Shown here: one piece after another, positions 1 to 8,891 of the stretch
Layout: every line of letters starts with the position of its first letter
Numbering within the stretch: position 1 is the first letter of the stretch
Assembly (NCBI GenBank): GCA_002067405.1
Contig: MVRP01000053.1
Coordinates: 1 to 25,113 of the forward strand
Direction: 5' to 3'
Source: Syntrophorhabdaceae bacterium PtaU1.Bin034
GTDB taxonomy: Bacteria; Desulfobacterota_G; Syntrophorhabdia; Syntrophorhabdales; WCHB1-27
DNA: 25,113 bases
Made by a program: the position numbers and the translations under genes
The notes under the pieces: generated by a model
What the model was told of the DNA's origin: nothing
Databases searched by the model: none
Seen by the model: the letters and a program-made list of their open reading frames with translations, nothing else

Positions 1-1230
1 GGTGGGGCAGGATTCGGTAAGCATGCTCACGATGTTCTCCCGGGTCCGTTTCCTTGTCAGTTGTACAAGCCCCAGCTCGCTGATAGGGTACGCGAAAGTC
101 TTTATCCTATCCCTCTTCAGGGCGTCCAGCAGCGCCTGGAATACAGTTTCCCGGGACTCCTTCCTCTCCATGTCAATGAAATCGACAATAATGATGCCAC
201 CCACATTTCTCAGTCGTATCTGGTAGGCGATCTCCTTCACGGCTTCAAGGTTGGTACGCAATATGGTATCCTCCAGCCCCCGCTTCCCCAAATACTTCCC
301 CGTGTTGACATCGATGACGGTCAGTGCCTCCGTATAATCAAATACTATGTAGCCACCCGATTTCAGCCAGACTTTCTTGTGCGTAAGCTTGGAGATCTCT
401 ATCTCGATCCGGTAAAACTCGAATATATCCTCTTTCTCGTCAAAATATTCAACCTCGCACCTTTCTTCAGGGAGATATTCCTTCAGAAACTCGTCGATCT
501 TTTTATACAGAAAGATATCGTCGGCTATGATCCTCTTCAGATTATGAGAGTGAAGATCCCTTATCACCCGGTAGATGAGCTTCAGGTCCTGATGCAGTAT
601 TGCCGGCGCCCGTACCTTCTTTGCCTTCTCCTGGATGCTCTCCCACATACGACGGAGAAAATTGAGATCAGCCCTGAGCTCATCCTCCTTTTTCCCTTCG
701 CATGCGGTCCTCGCGATCAGCCCGAACCCTTTCGGGCAAATGTCCTTCAATATGGCCGCCAGCCTCTTCCGTTCACCTTCGTCTTCGATCCTCCTTGATA
801 CCCCTATATGCTCGCTTGCCGACATAAGGACGAGAAGTCTTCCCGGAAGGGTGATCCGCGACGTCACCCTCGTGCCCTTCTGACCAATCGGCTCCCGTGA
901 AACCTGTACGATAACCTCCTGCCCTTCTTCAAGCACGCCTTCTATACGTTCGTTCGACTCGATGGAGGTGCCCACTTCCTCGAACTCTTCGTACATCATG
1001 CTATCGACCACTATGTCGGCCACATACAGGAAGGCCGATTTCTCAAGCCCTATATCCACAAAAGCGGCGTCCATTCCGGGCAGGATCCTCACGACTCTGC
1101 CCTTGTAAATGTTGCCTACGATGCTTCTGTCGTTCTTTCTCTCTATAAAAAATTCAGTGAGCACGCTGTTCTCAAGGAAGGCGATTCTCGTCTCATTGAA
1201 TGTTGCGTTGATAATCAGCTCGGAAGCCAT
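1..1230 (-). CDS. rng: Ribonuclease G (Rne/Rng family), 3' end cut by window
   Basis: Endoribonuclease of the RNase E/G family, acting in 16S rRNA 5' maturation and mRNA decay in the cytoplasm. The 410 codons from the ATG at 1230 are open to base 1. Visible parts are an N-terminal S1-type RNA-binding segment (about residues 35-125, including GNIYKGRVVRILPGMDAAFV) and the catalytic DNase I-like region. That region carries GGYIVFDYTEALTVIDVNTG around residues 292-311, with a metal-ligand Asp at 307, and IIIVDFIDM with Asp 350. The last residues, ESCPT, are the start of the CPxC zinc-link that joins subunits, so roughly 80 residues of a normal 490-residue RNase G are missing. The start is supported by an AGGAG about 6 bases upstream. 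The gene begins inside the 3' end of the radical-SAM gene (38-bp overlap), implying co-transcription and coupling. Identity is secure; RNase E is excluded only if no long C-terminal tail follows. Confidence 0.95.
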   Translation of the reverse strand, partial: MASELIINATFNETRIAFLENSVLTEFFIERKNDRSIVGNIYKGRVVRILPGMDAAFVDIGLEKSAFLYVADIVVDSMMYEEFEEVGTSIESNERIEGVLEEGQEVIVQVSREPIGQKGTRVTSRITLPGRLLVLMSASEHIGVSRRIEDEGERKRLAAILKDICPKGFGLIARTACEGKKEDELRADLNFLRRMWESIQEKAKKVRAPAILHQDLKLIYRVIRDLHSHNLKRIIADDIFLYKKIDEFLKEYLPEERCEVEYFDEKEDIFEFYRIEIEISKLTHKKVWLKSGGYIVFDYTEALTVIDVNTGKYLGKRGLEDTILRTNLEAVKEIAYQIRLRNVGGIIIVDFIDMERKESRETVFQALLDALKRDRIKTFAYPISELGLVQLTRKRTRENIVSMLTESCPT

Positions 1231-3523
1231 CGATTCTCCTGTTGTCTATCTTCACTATTCTCTCGTACTTTCCCGAAAGCCAAAGCTCCTTTATGTTTGT
1301 CCCCTGCCAGAGGTAAAATGTCCTGCTTCCACCGTTACCGGTCCTCAGCACCTCTCCTTCAAGACCTGTCTCCCCGACAAGCAGATATCCGAAATCATTG
1401 TGCGTCGAGTCCATTCCTCCCCTGGTCGCACCCATTATTCGCATTCCTTTCGGCAGACACCGATCCATTTTCCCGATGAGAGAGGAATCCATACTATTTA
1501 TTCCTTCCGCTTCGATTTCCAGCATCTCGCAAGTGCTTTCAATCCCGACAGGGAGAGCCGGCGAAAGGGAAACACGGGGCTTGGGATGGTACTTGCCATG
1601 CATCTTCAGGGAGATCCCTGCTGCCCTCACTGCCCGGAGAACGATATCTATCGTATCCAGGTGGCCGATGTAGCGAGAATCGCCGCATTTTGAGTACCGA
1701 ATGGTAAATGTCGTATACGCCGCCTCGCTTTGCCCGGCCATTTCGCCAGGCGTTTGGGACGATGTGCCCTCCACCCCGAGATATGACGTGGAGTCCTGTG
1801 TGCAACAGCGCAAAGCTTCTTGTCGGGGCGCGCCGCAAGACAAGCCGCAACCGGCACACGACCGGTAACAGTTCGCCGTCTTTTCCTTGCCTTCGGCCCT
1901 CTCGAGCTCCTCGCGGAGAAAAGACTTATCCACGCCCGTATCAATGAAATCCCAGGGCAATGTCTGATTCGCGTCTCTCGCGCCCAAAATGCTTTCCCCG
2001 AGACCGTTCCTGCCTCGCAGCCACTCATCGTAGATGTCCGGGTTAAAACATTCGCCCCATGCCTCGAGTCTTACCCTGCTCCTGTGCAGTTCTTCAAATA
2101 GCGGGAACAATCGTCCGTCTCCGCGCGAGATCAGGGCTTCTATAATACTCGTCCTGATATCCCTGACCTTCACTTTCACGCCCTTCCCGGCCGCCGCCTT
2201 TCTCACGAGGCGTATCTTTTCCCGCAGCCCTGCCTCGTCCTCCATTGCCAGCCACTGGAACGGCGTATGGGGCTTGGGAGTGAAGGGGGATACCGAGAGG
2301 TTGACCTCGATCCTGTTGCGAACAAAGGGTGTGATAAGGTCCCTGATCGCCATGAAATCCTCTTCCTTTTCCCAGGGAAAGCCGACCATGAAATAGAGCT
2401 TTACCTTCCTCCAGCCATGTCTTTTCAGAAGAGGCAGGTGGCTGATCAACGATTCTATCTGTATATCCTTGTTCAGCCTGTCTCGCAGCTCAGCGGTCGA
2501 CGTCTCCAGGGCAAAGGTGAATCCGCCCTTTGCTCCCCTTCCAAGAAGCTCGATCTCCTCTTCAGCGATACTCCCTATCTTCAAAGAAGGGAGGGAAAGC
2601 GAAATGTCCTTGTGTTTGCTCCTCACGTGCCCGATCAAGGAGGAGAGGCAGGAGTAGTCTCCCGAGCTGAGTGAAAGAAGCGAGATTTCTTCGTAGCCCG
2701 TTTCCTTTGTTGCCCTGTCTATGATCTCGGCCAGCCTTAACGGGTCCCTTTCTCTGTATGGCCTGTATCCGTAGCCCGCTATGCAAAACCGGCAACCGTT
2801 TCCGCAGCCCCTTGATATCTCAATATTGAGCCGGTTATGAACGCTGCCCACAACGGGGATAGGCGGTCTCACCGGGTGATATGAGGCGTTGAGGTCCTCC
2901 ACGTACAGCCTTTTTACCGCCTTTTTGCCTAAAAGAGGCGAGAAGACGCCTTCCAGACCCGCCAGCTCTTCGATGATGCGGCTTCGCGGGAGGCCTTTCA
3001 TTGCCTTTACCCGCGTGACGATTTCGACCAGCACATCTTCCGCTTCCCCCACTACAATCAGGTCGAAAAACGGTTGAAAAGGCGTGGGATTGAGCATGAG
3101 AGGGCCGCCCCCGATCACAATCGGCCCTTTTTGCCTTTCTTCCGCTTTGATCGGGATGTTACCGAGAGAAAGCATATTAAGGACATTGGTGACATTCATC
3201 TCATAAGTCAGAGAGAAACCGACCAGATCCATCTCGCAGAGAGGGGTACGGGATTCCAGAGTGAAAAGGGAACGATCCCCCTTTCTCAGATAATCTTCCA
3301 TGTCGTGCCACGGCGCAAAACAGCGCTCGCACCACACCCCTTCCAGATTATTCATGAGTTCATACAGCAAAAAATGACCCAGATAGGACATGCCTATTTC
3401 GTAGACATCGGGATAGCAGAGGGCAAATCTCACATCGCCCTTTTCCGGCTGCTTGAGGACCCTGTTCGGCTCAATGCCCATGTAGCGGGCAGGCCGTGTG
3501 ACATTCCGAGGGATCGAAAACAT
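1193..3523 (-). CDS. B12-binding/radical SAM protein (TIGR03960-type) fused to a TIGR03936/DUF2344 domain
   Basis: Radical-SAM family protein of 776 residues with no assigned reaction. The N-terminal part (about 1-225) looks like the vestigial cobalamin-binding Rossmann region of the family (ALCYPDVYEIGMSYLGH near 35-50, IVIGGGPLM near 135). The [4Fe-4S] motif is SRGCGNGCRFC, with Cys 240, 244 and 247 (CxxxCxxC), followed by GYGYRPYRERDP. A second cysteine cluster at 552-563 (CYRSCAGCGLSC) precedes a C-terminal domain from about 601 (TIRYSKCGDSRYIGHLDT) typical of the 'radical SAM-linked protein' family. That domain is separate in many genomes and fused here. The neighbouring rng gene is the usual partner of this family, supporting a role in RNA or ribosome metabolism, but this is genomic association only. 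The ATG at 3523 has GGAG about 7 bases upstream. The family call is firm; the biochemical role is unknown. Confidence 0.9.
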   Translation of the reverse strand: MFSIPRNVTRPARYMGIEPNRVLKQPEKGDVRFALCYPDVYEIGMSYLGHFLLYELMNNLEGVWCERCFAPWHDMEDYLRKGDRSLFTLESRTPLCEMDLVGFSLTYEMNVTNVLNMLSLGNIPIKAEERQKGPIVIGGGPLMLNPTPFQPFFDLIVVGEAEDVLVEIVTRVKAMKGLPRSRIIEELAGLEGVFSPLLGKKAVKRLYVEDLNASYHPVRPPIPVVGSVHNRLNIEISRGCGNGCRFCIAGYGYRPYRERDPLRLAEIIDRATKETGYEEISLLSLSSGDYSCLSSLIGHVRSKHKDISLSLPSLKIGSIAEEEIELLGRGAKGGFTFALETSTAELRDRLNKDIQIESLISHLPLLKRHGWRKVKLYFMVGFPWEKEEDFMAIRDLITPFVRNRIEVNLSVSPFTPKPHTPFQWLAMEDEAGLREKIRLVRKAAAGKGVKVKVRDIRTSIIEALISRGDGRLFPLFEELHRSRVRLEAWGECFNPDIYDEWLRGRNGLGESILGARDANQTLPWDFIDTGVDKSFLREELERAEGKEKTANCYRSCAGCGLSCGAPRQEALRCCTQDSTSYLGVEGTSSQTPGEMAGQSEAAYTTFTIRYSKCGDSRYIGHLDTIDIVLRAVRAAGISLKMHGKYHPKPRVSLSPALPVGIESTCEMLEIEAEGINSMDSSLIGKMDRCLPKGMRIMGATRGGMDSTHNDFGYLLVGETGLEGEVLRTGNGGSRTFYLWQGTNIKELWLSGKYERIVKIDNRRIDGFRADYQRNIQ

Positions 3524-3557
3524 GTTTACTCCGAGACGTAGAGAAGTGCGTTTCTTA

Positions 3558-3586
3558 ATTATACCTTATCGGGCCTAATTATTCAG
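3558..3586 (-). promoter_or_regulatory. Candidate sigma70-type promoter for the radical-SAM/rng operon
   Basis: On the minus strand a perfect -10 TATAAT (3563-3558) lies about 35 bases before the radical-SAM ATG. A weak -35 (CTGAAT, 3586-3581) sits 17 bases upstream. A 16-base imperfect palindrome, GCCTGAATAATTAGGC (3573-3588), overlaps the -35 and could be an operator. The -10 is convincing and the -35 is poor. Confidence 0.45.
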
Positions 3587-3607
3587 GCGATATGGCATGG
3601 AAGAACG

Positions 3608-3641
3608 GAAAAGTTGAGAAGACGGAAGAAGAAAAGTTGAG
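3608..3641 (+). repeat. Short direct repeat (11 bp, period 23) in the mutase/radical-SAM gap
   Basis: GAAAAGTTGAG occurs at 3608-3618 and again at 3631-3641, in the 183-base gap between the mutase stop and the radical-SAM start. The surrounding sequence is purine-rich on the plus strand. No clear terminator with a U-tract is visible for the mutase gene here. Function unknown; it may be chance in a low-complexity stretch. Confidence 0.4.
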
Positions 3642-3706
3642 CTGCGCCTCTCAATTGCCCGGCACGCCCGCTTCCGCTTCGTCGCATCCGCTTAGAAGAC
3701 TTTGCG

Positions 3707-5065
3707 CTATGCTTCTTCGTTCATGATCCGCTCGAGGTCGGTCTCCACCATAGCCCTGATCCGCTCGAGCGCCTGCTCGCTTTCCGCTTCGAATCGCAGC
3801 ACGAGAATGGCCTGAGTATTGGATGCCCTCACCAGTCCCCACCCGTCGGGCAGCATCACCCTTACGCCGTCCGTATCGACAATGTCGAACTTCTCACGAT
3901 AATAGTCTGTTATGCGTTTCACCACCTTAAACTTCTTGTGCTCGGGACAGTCAATCCTGATTTCGGGCGTGGAAAAACTAGGGGACAGGTCCTTAAGGAA
4001 TTCGGACAGTCTGCGAGAGTCTTTCGAAAGGATCTCAAGCAGGCGCAATGAGGCATAAATGGCATCATCGTAGCCAAAGAATCTCTCTGCAAAGAACATG
4101 TGCCCGCTCATTTCTCCACCGAAGAGTGCATTTGTCTCTTTCATCTTCTGCTTGATCAGCGAGTGACCCGCTTTCCACATGATCGCCTTTCCGCCCTTCT
4201 TCTCGATATCTTCGAACAGATTCTTCGAGCACTTCACCTCGGAGACAAAGGTGCCACCCTTATGACGTTTCAGTATGTCTCTCGCGAATATCAACATCAG
4301 GTAATCGCCCCAGATGATGTTTCCTTCGTTGTCTACCACCCCTATTCTGTCGGCGTCCCCGTCGTACCCTATACCGAGGTCCGCGGACGAGCGGAGCACT
4401 TCCTCCCTCAGTTGCTGCAGGTTCTTCTCTACGGTCGGATCGGGGAAATGGTTGGGGAAATGGCCGTCCATGTCGCAGAAGAGGGGGATGACATCCTGAC
4501 CCATCTCCTCCATGATCGGACAGGCAACGACACCGCCTGTTCCGTTGCCCGCATCCACAACCACCTTCAGCTTGCGCTCTATGGCTATATTGCCGCGCAG
4601 AAAATTGTAGTAGTCTTCTTTTATCCGGGGGTATTCGCTCAGCGAGCCCCGACCCGTCCGGTACCGGCCCGCCTCTATGATGTCCCCGATCTCCTGTATT
4701 TCCTTCCCAAAGATCGTTCTCTTTCCAAAAGCGACTTTGAACCCGTTATGATCGGGCGGGTTATGGCTGCCCGTCACCATAATACCGCCCTCCACATCAA
4801 GGTTGAAGAGGGAGAAGTAGAAGAGCGGCGTCGGCAGTACGCCTAAATCGGTTACCGAGAGCCCTCCCTCCGTCATGCCTTCCATAATGAGGTTTCCGAA
4901 CCGATCGGAACTGAGCCTGCAATCCCTCCCCACCGAGGCCTTTGTTTTACCCCTTTCAACCATGTAGGTGGAAAATGCCCTGCCGATGTTTCTCACCACC
5001 TCATCGGTCAGGTCCTTCCCCACGAGGCCCCTGATGTCGTATTCCCTGAAAATGTCTCTGTTCAT
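3707..5065 (-). CDS. algC: Phosphomannomutase/phosphoglucomutase (AlgC-like)
   Basis: Alpha-D-phosphohexomutase that interconverts hexose 6-phosphate and 1-phosphate in the cytoplasm, supplying precursors of NDP-sugars. The 452 residues are the normal length. All four family signatures are present: the phosphoserine loop TGSHNPPDHNG with catalytic Ser 100, the Mg-binding DGDADR at 235-240, the sugar-recognition loop GGEMSGH at 316-322, and the phosphate-binding RASNTQ at 414-419. The N-terminal FREYDIRG is typical of the bifunctional PMM/PGM subgroup rather than GlmM. The ATG at 5065 has GGAAGG about 5 bases upstream. It is transcribed divergently from the LOG gene. Its position next to three NDP-glucose-linked solute pathways fits a supply role, but it may equally serve LPS or exopolysaccharide. 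Mannose versus glucose preference cannot be read from sequence. Confidence 0.92.
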   Translation of the reverse strand: MNRDIFREYDIRGLVGKDLTDEVVRNIGRAFSTYMVERGKTKASVGRDCRLSSDRFGNLIMEGMTEGGLSVTDLGVLPTPLFYFSLFNLDVEGGIMVTGSHNPPDHNGFKVAFGKRTIFGKEIQEIGDIIEAGRYRTGRGSLSEYPRIKEDYYNFLRGNIAIERKLKVVVDAGNGTGGVVACPIMEEMGQDVIPLFCDMDGHFPNHFPDPTVEKNLQQLREEVLRSSADLGIGYDGDADRIGVVDNEGNIIWGDYLMLIFARDILKRHKGGTFVSEVKCSKNLFEDIEKKGGKAIMWKAGHSLIKQKMKETNALFGGEMSGHMFFAERFFGYDDAIYASLRLLEILSKDSRRLSEFLKDLSPSFSTPEIRIDCPEHKKFKVVKRITDYYREKFDIVDTDGVRVMLPDGWGLVRASNTQAILVLRFEAESEQALERIRAMVETDLERIMNEEA

Positions 5066-5126
5066 AGTGACCTTCCCGCAATGTAAATGTAGATGTAAGC
5101 TGTTTTTCCGATCTGATCGTCGCTCA

Positions 5127-5157
5127 ATTCTGTCGCATGAGTAGCGCTGAAAGTCAA
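5127..5157 (-). promoter_or_regulatory. Candidate promoter for the phosphohexomutase gene
   Basis: The minus strand carries TTGACT (5157-5152) and CAGAAT (5132-5127), 19 bases apart, about 60 bases before the mutase ATG. The -35 is the left arm of an inverted repeat (AAGTCAA 5151-5157 / TTGACTT 5166-5172). The right arm supplies the -35 of the opposite promoter. The spacing is longer than ideal. Confidence 0.35.
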
Positions 5158-5165
5158 GTTTTTCT

Positions 5166-5195
5166 TTGACTTCAGGAGAACATCTTCAATAATAT
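5166..5195 (+). promoter_or_regulatory. Candidate promoter for the LOG-family gene
   Basis: TTGACT at 5166-5171 and TAATAT at 5190-5195, spacer 18 bases, lie in the divergent intergenic region about 40 bases before the LOG-family ATG. The -35 lies in the right arm of the 7-bp inverted repeat 5151-5172, so one regulator could control both directions. Confidence 0.45.
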
Positions 5196-5233
5196 ATTCC
5201 CGATACGAACGTCTCTATTCAAGAAGGGGAAGC

Positions 5234-5884
5234 ATGGAAAAGCAGTATATTATTGACGATATAACCCTAAAGGACTCGTGGCGTCTCTTCCACATCCTGG
5301 CGGAATTTGTTGAAGGCTTTGAAAACCTCTCCGACATCAAACCGGCCGTTACCGTTTTTGGCAGCGCCAGAACGCAACAGGGCGAGGATCTTTACCAGAA
5401 AGCCTATGAGCTTGCGAGAATCCTGGGACGGAATAAATTCAACGTGATCACCGGAGGCGGGCCGGGAGTCATGGAAGCATGCAACAAAGGGGCCAGTGAC
5501 GAAGGGGTGAAATCGATCGGCATAAACATCGAACTGCCGTATGAGCAGAAGCCCAACCCTCACATCAACGTCCCTCTCAGCTTCAAGTATTTCTTTGTGC
5601 GAAAAGTAATGTTCTTGAAGTACGCCATTGCCTATATCGTGCTGCCCGGCGGATTCGGGACCCTTGATGAGTTCTTCGAGGCCATCACCCTCATCCAGAC
5701 GAAGAAAATAAGGCCTTTCCCGGTCATTCTCATGGGCAGCGACTACTGGAGCGACCTGATTGCGTTCATGCGGAACCACATGCTGACGAGGAACATGATC
5801 GCCAAGGAAGACCTGAACATATTCAAGATCATGGACGATCCCGAAGAAATCGTGGAGTACATCAAAAGGTTCGTGATTCTTTAG
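5234..5884 (+). CDS. LOG-family (TIGR00730) nucleoside-5'-monophosphate phosphoribohydrolase
   Basis: Rossmann-fold protein of the LOG/'lysine decarboxylase-like' family. Characterised members cleave cytokinin riboside or purine nucleoside 5'-monophosphates to base and ribose 5-phosphate. The 216 residues carry the family motifs GGGPGVMEA at 74-82 and PGGFGTLDE at 138-146, plus the FGSAR strand near 42-46. There is no DNA-processing DprA extension and no long YgdH-type N-terminal domain, although residues 1-36 form a short extra helical segment. The start ATG has AAGGGG just upstream. It is convergent with treY, and the two stop codons overlap within the four bases 5881-5884. The family is certain; the substrate is not. 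Confidence 0.88.
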   Translation: MEKQYIIDDITLKDSWRLFHILAEFVEGFENLSDIKPAVTVFGSARTQQGEDLYQKAYELARILGRNKFNVITGGGPGVMEACNKGASDEGVKSIGINIELPYEQKPNPHINVPLSFKYFFVRKVMFLKYAIAYIVLPGGFGTLDEFFEAITLIQTKKIRPFPVILMGSDYWSDLIAFMRNHMLTRNMIAKEDLNIFKIMDDPEEIVEYIKRFVIL

Positions 5885-8883
5885 TGTTCCTCGATCCCTC
5901 TGAGAAGGGCGACAGGAAAACTGCCAAAAAGATCCGCGAGGTAAAGACGTTTTTTCTTCTCATGAATGGTCGCTTGCACCATCTCGCCCGTAAATAGGTT
6001 CTCAAAAAGGACATCCTTGAGGAAAGGAATGAGCAGAAAAGAGTCTTCCCAGACCCCGTCCTTCAGTGTGAGACTATGGTCTTCGGTGAGCCGGAACAGG
6101 AACCGTGGTACTGCAACGATGATTTCATTATGCCCTGCCTTCCGGGCAAATGCGCACACCTGTCCTGCCCGCTGCCCCGTCACCTCTATCGGCGTGTAGC
6201 GTGTATGTTCCAGTATACTGCTGTAGTTCCTTCTGAAATTCAGGGCCTTATAGGTAACGTACATTTTTATCCTTCCATCCTCCCAGTTGTCGAGAAGCTC
6301 AGCCGTAATCTCCTTTAGAGAGGCTTCCTGTTCCCAACGCCTCAGTTCCCGAAGCATCTTCTTTCTCCGGTTGTAGTCAACGGGTCGCCGGTTGTCAGGG
6401 TCCACCAGGTGAAGACTCCAGAGTTCAGTCCCCTGGTAAAAGTCCGGAACACCCGGTGACATGATCTTGAGGAGCGTCTGGGAGAGGGAATTGAACATGC
6501 CGCAGTACGCTATCCTTCTTTGAAAGGCCTCAAAATCGGAGAGGAATTCGTTCCGCGGTCTTCTGCTCATGATCGTTTCTATGAATTTCATGAAAGAGTC
6601 TTCATAAGGCTTTCTCGGGTTGATCCACCCTGTGTTGACCTTGGCTTCCCGTATGGCCTTGAGCAGGTAATCCTTGATCCTCTCCGTAAAATTAGCGTAA
6701 TCAGGTTCTTTTACCTGGCCGGCAGGCCAGGCGCCAATGAGCGTCTGGTACAGAAAGTATTCTTCATTCGGGTCCGGCACATACCTGCCGTCCAGTACAA
6801 GCCGCTTCCTTCTGTTGAGCTGGCTCCATCTCGTTACCCGCTTCCTCCATTCCTCGGGGATCTCCGAGAGGACGTTTATCCTCGCCCTCACATCCTCACC
6901 GCGCTTTGAATCATGGGTCGAAGTGGTGATGAGTGCATTCGGCCAATACTTCTGGCGTTTGAGATTGTGCTCGTGGAACTCTTCCATGGAGGTGCCGAAA
7001 TGGTCAGGGCTCCCGCCTACCTCGTTCAGCGAAATGAGACGGTTATAAATGTAGAACGCGGTATCCTCCAGTCCTTTTGCCATTACCGGCCCCGTCGTCT
7101 GCTGGAACCGCATGACGAAGTCGAGCCATTCCTTTCTCCCGTCATCATTTAACTCAGGAGGACAGTTGAGCAGAAGCACGTCCTGAAGGAAATCGAATAT
7201 CGATTCGTTGATCGTGGGATTCATCGCTTTTGCGGTTGCCACGGCCCATTCTATGTGACGGCGGTCGCGCTCCGCGATGTTCCAGCTGTTCGTATACGTT
7301 CGATATACGGGAAAGAACGCAATTATCTCAACGATGACCTGGGTGAGGCTGTTGAGCGTAAAATCCCTCGTGTGCCGGTTCTTTTCTGAAATGCGGTTCA
7401 GGTAATGGCCAAGTGTGTTGATCTCGCTCGACATAGCCCGCTGCATGATCAGCTTCTTCTTCTCGTAGGCTACGTGCGTGTAGTCGGCCGTCAGGTGGGT
7501 AAACCTTTTGTAGATCCGATCAAAGGCTTTCTCGTTGCCCGTGTCGATAAAGATCCCGTTCACGAGATTCAGAAAGGTATAACCTGTCGTGCTGTAAATA
7601 GGCCATTCGTCAGGCATCGGCTCGTTCCGCATCAGGACCTTCTCACCGATAATGTAGAACGGCTTGGCGTCCGGCTCCGAGGAGACAAGCGCGTCGTACT
7701 GCCGCTCCAGTTCTTCGGCGACGGCCTTCTGCGTTGCGTTGTCTCCGTTCAGTTCGCCCGCCCGCTCATCCATCCCCATCCTGCTTTGTATATAACAATT
7801 CCTCTGAAGCCGGCGAAAATACCGGGAGGGATCGTAGAGACCGTCCGGATGGTCCACCCTGAGACCTGTAACCTTCCCTTCCCTGATCAGGGAAAACACC
7901 AACCTGTGTGTTTCGTCAAAGACCGCCGGGTCTTCCATGCGTATCGCCGCGAGGCTATTGATGTCGAAAAACCTCCGGTAGTTTATTTCCTCTGTCGCGA
8001 CACGCCAGTATGAGAGCCGGTATGCCTGATCCTGGAGAAGTTGATCCAGGAGGTTGAAGCTTTTTGGCTCACCCTTGACGCCGTTAAATATACTCACATT
8101 TTCGCCGATGAAGCGTCTGACGTGAGGACTCGTCTGATAAAGGCCAAAAAGACGCCTTTTAGCAATCTCCTTTTCCCGGTTTCGCTCTGCCATCTTGTCA
8201 GGGTTGGTGTCCGTGTAACCCGGCAGGTGTGTTAATGCGGTGTTGATACTGAGAAGCTCAATGTACTGAGGGTCTTGCGGGGAAAGAAGGGCTTCGAGTT
8301 CCTTTATTCTGTGAGAAAGTATCCGTATATACGTATCCGGCATGATCGGGAATCTGGTTTCCCAGTATGAGACAAAGAAAGCGCCTTCATGGAAATGGAG
8401 CGTCAGTTCCTGATTCTCCAGGATCCGTCCGTACTGATCGCCCAATACGGGCACGAGCATCTTATTTTTCAGTTCCGATTTTACCGGGCTCCAGTTTATA
8501 TCGAAGAAACGTGCATAGATCGAGCTTGGTCCGTTCTCAAGCACATCCATCCACCAGAGGTTCTCCGAGCTGGTAATGCACATATGGTTAGGCACAAGGT
8601 CAAATATCTGCCCCAGTCCGTGCTTTCTCTGCTCGGCCGCAAGGGACTCGTAGTCCTCCCGGCTCCCGATTTCGAAGTTGAGCTGGCCGAAATCGACAAT
8701 GTCATAACCGTGCACGCTCCTGCGGCTCGCCTTTAAATAGGAAGAGGTGTAAAGGTCGGTGATGCCAAGATCCGCAAGGTATGCGACAATATCACGGGCC
8801 TTCAGGAAGGTGAAATCGTAATTTAATTGGAGCCTGTAGGTTGAAACCGGTATCCTTGATCGGTTCTCTAATCCTCTTGCCAT
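5881..8883 (-). CDS. treY: Malto-oligosyltrehalose synthase (maltooligosyl trehalose synthase)
   Basis: GH13 enzyme that isomerises the reducing-end alpha-1,4 bond of maltodextrin to alpha,alpha-1,1, the first step of the TreY-TreZ trehalose route from glycogen-type glucans. With the ATG at 8883 the protein has 1000 residues, at the long end of the family. Visible motifs are IPVSTYRLQL at the N-terminus, DLVPNHM at 95-101, the nucleophile in GLRVDHPDGL (Asp 344), the acid/base in IIGEKVL (Glu 414), and PGVPDFYQGTELW with LVDPDNRRPVDYNRR toward the C-terminus, which is diagnostic of TreY. The reading frame is open upstream to 9027, but those 48 codons overlap treZ and lack family similarity. 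The 8883 start is 8 bases after the treZ stop, as expected in an operon. No missing catalytic residue was seen. Confidence 0.95.
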   Translation of the reverse strand: MARGLENRSRIPVSTYRLQLNYDFTFLKARDIVAYLADLGITDLYTSSYLKASRRSVHGYDIVDFGQLNFEIGSREDYESLAAEQRKHGLGQIFDLVPNHMCITSSENLWWMDVLENGPSSIYARFFDINWSPVKSELKNKMLVPVLGDQYGRILENQELTLHFHEGAFFVSYWETRFPIMPDTYIRILSHRIKELEALLSPQDPQYIELLSINTALTHLPGYTDTNPDKMAERNREKEIAKRRLFGLYQTSPHVRRFIGENVSIFNGVKGEPKSFNLLDQLLQDQAYRLSYWRVATEEINYRRFFDINSLAAIRMEDPAVFDETHRLVFSLIREGKVTGLRVDHPDGLYDPSRYFRRLQRNCYIQSRMGMDERAGELNGDNATQKAVAEELERQYDALVSSEPDAKPFYIIGEKVLMRNEPMPDEWPIYSTTGYTFLNLVNGIFIDTGNEKAFDRIYKRFTHLTADYTHVAYEKKKLIMQRAMSSEINTLGHYLNRISEKNRHTRDFTLNSLTQVIVEIIAFFPVYRTYTNSWNIAERDRRHIEWAVATAKAMNPTINESIFDFLQDVLLLNCPPELNDDGRKEWLDFVMRFQQTTGPVMAKGLEDTAFYIYNRLISLNEVGGSPDHFGTSMEEFHEHNLKRQKYWPNALITTSTHDSKRGEDVRARINVLSEIPEEWRKRVTRWSQLNRRKRLVLDGRYVPDPNEEYFLYQTLIGAWPAGQVKEPDYANFTERIKDYLLKAIREAKVNTGWINPRKPYEDSFMKFIETIMSRRPRNEFLSDFEAFQRRIAYCGMFNSLSQTLLKIMSPGVPDFYQGTELWSLHLVDPDNRRPVDYNRRKKMLRELRRWEQEASLKEITAELLDNWEDGRIKMYVTYKALNFRRNYSSILEHTRYTPIEVTGQRAGQVCAFARKAGHNEIIVAVPRFLFRLTEDHSLTLKDGVWEDSFLLIPFLKDVLFENLFTGEMVQATIHEKKKRLYLADLFGSFPVALLRGIEEH

Positions 8884-8891
8884 AAGACTCT

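Noticed and set aside
61..798. Long plus-strand open frame (245 codons) opposite rng
   Set aside because: The opposite strand encodes a clear RNase G through this whole stretch; the plus-strand translation has no recognisable domain and no ribosome-binding site.
4100..4846. Plus-strand open frame of 248 codons inside the mutase gene
   Set aside because: It is a mirror of conserved mutase codons (DGDADR region) with no domain signature of its own.
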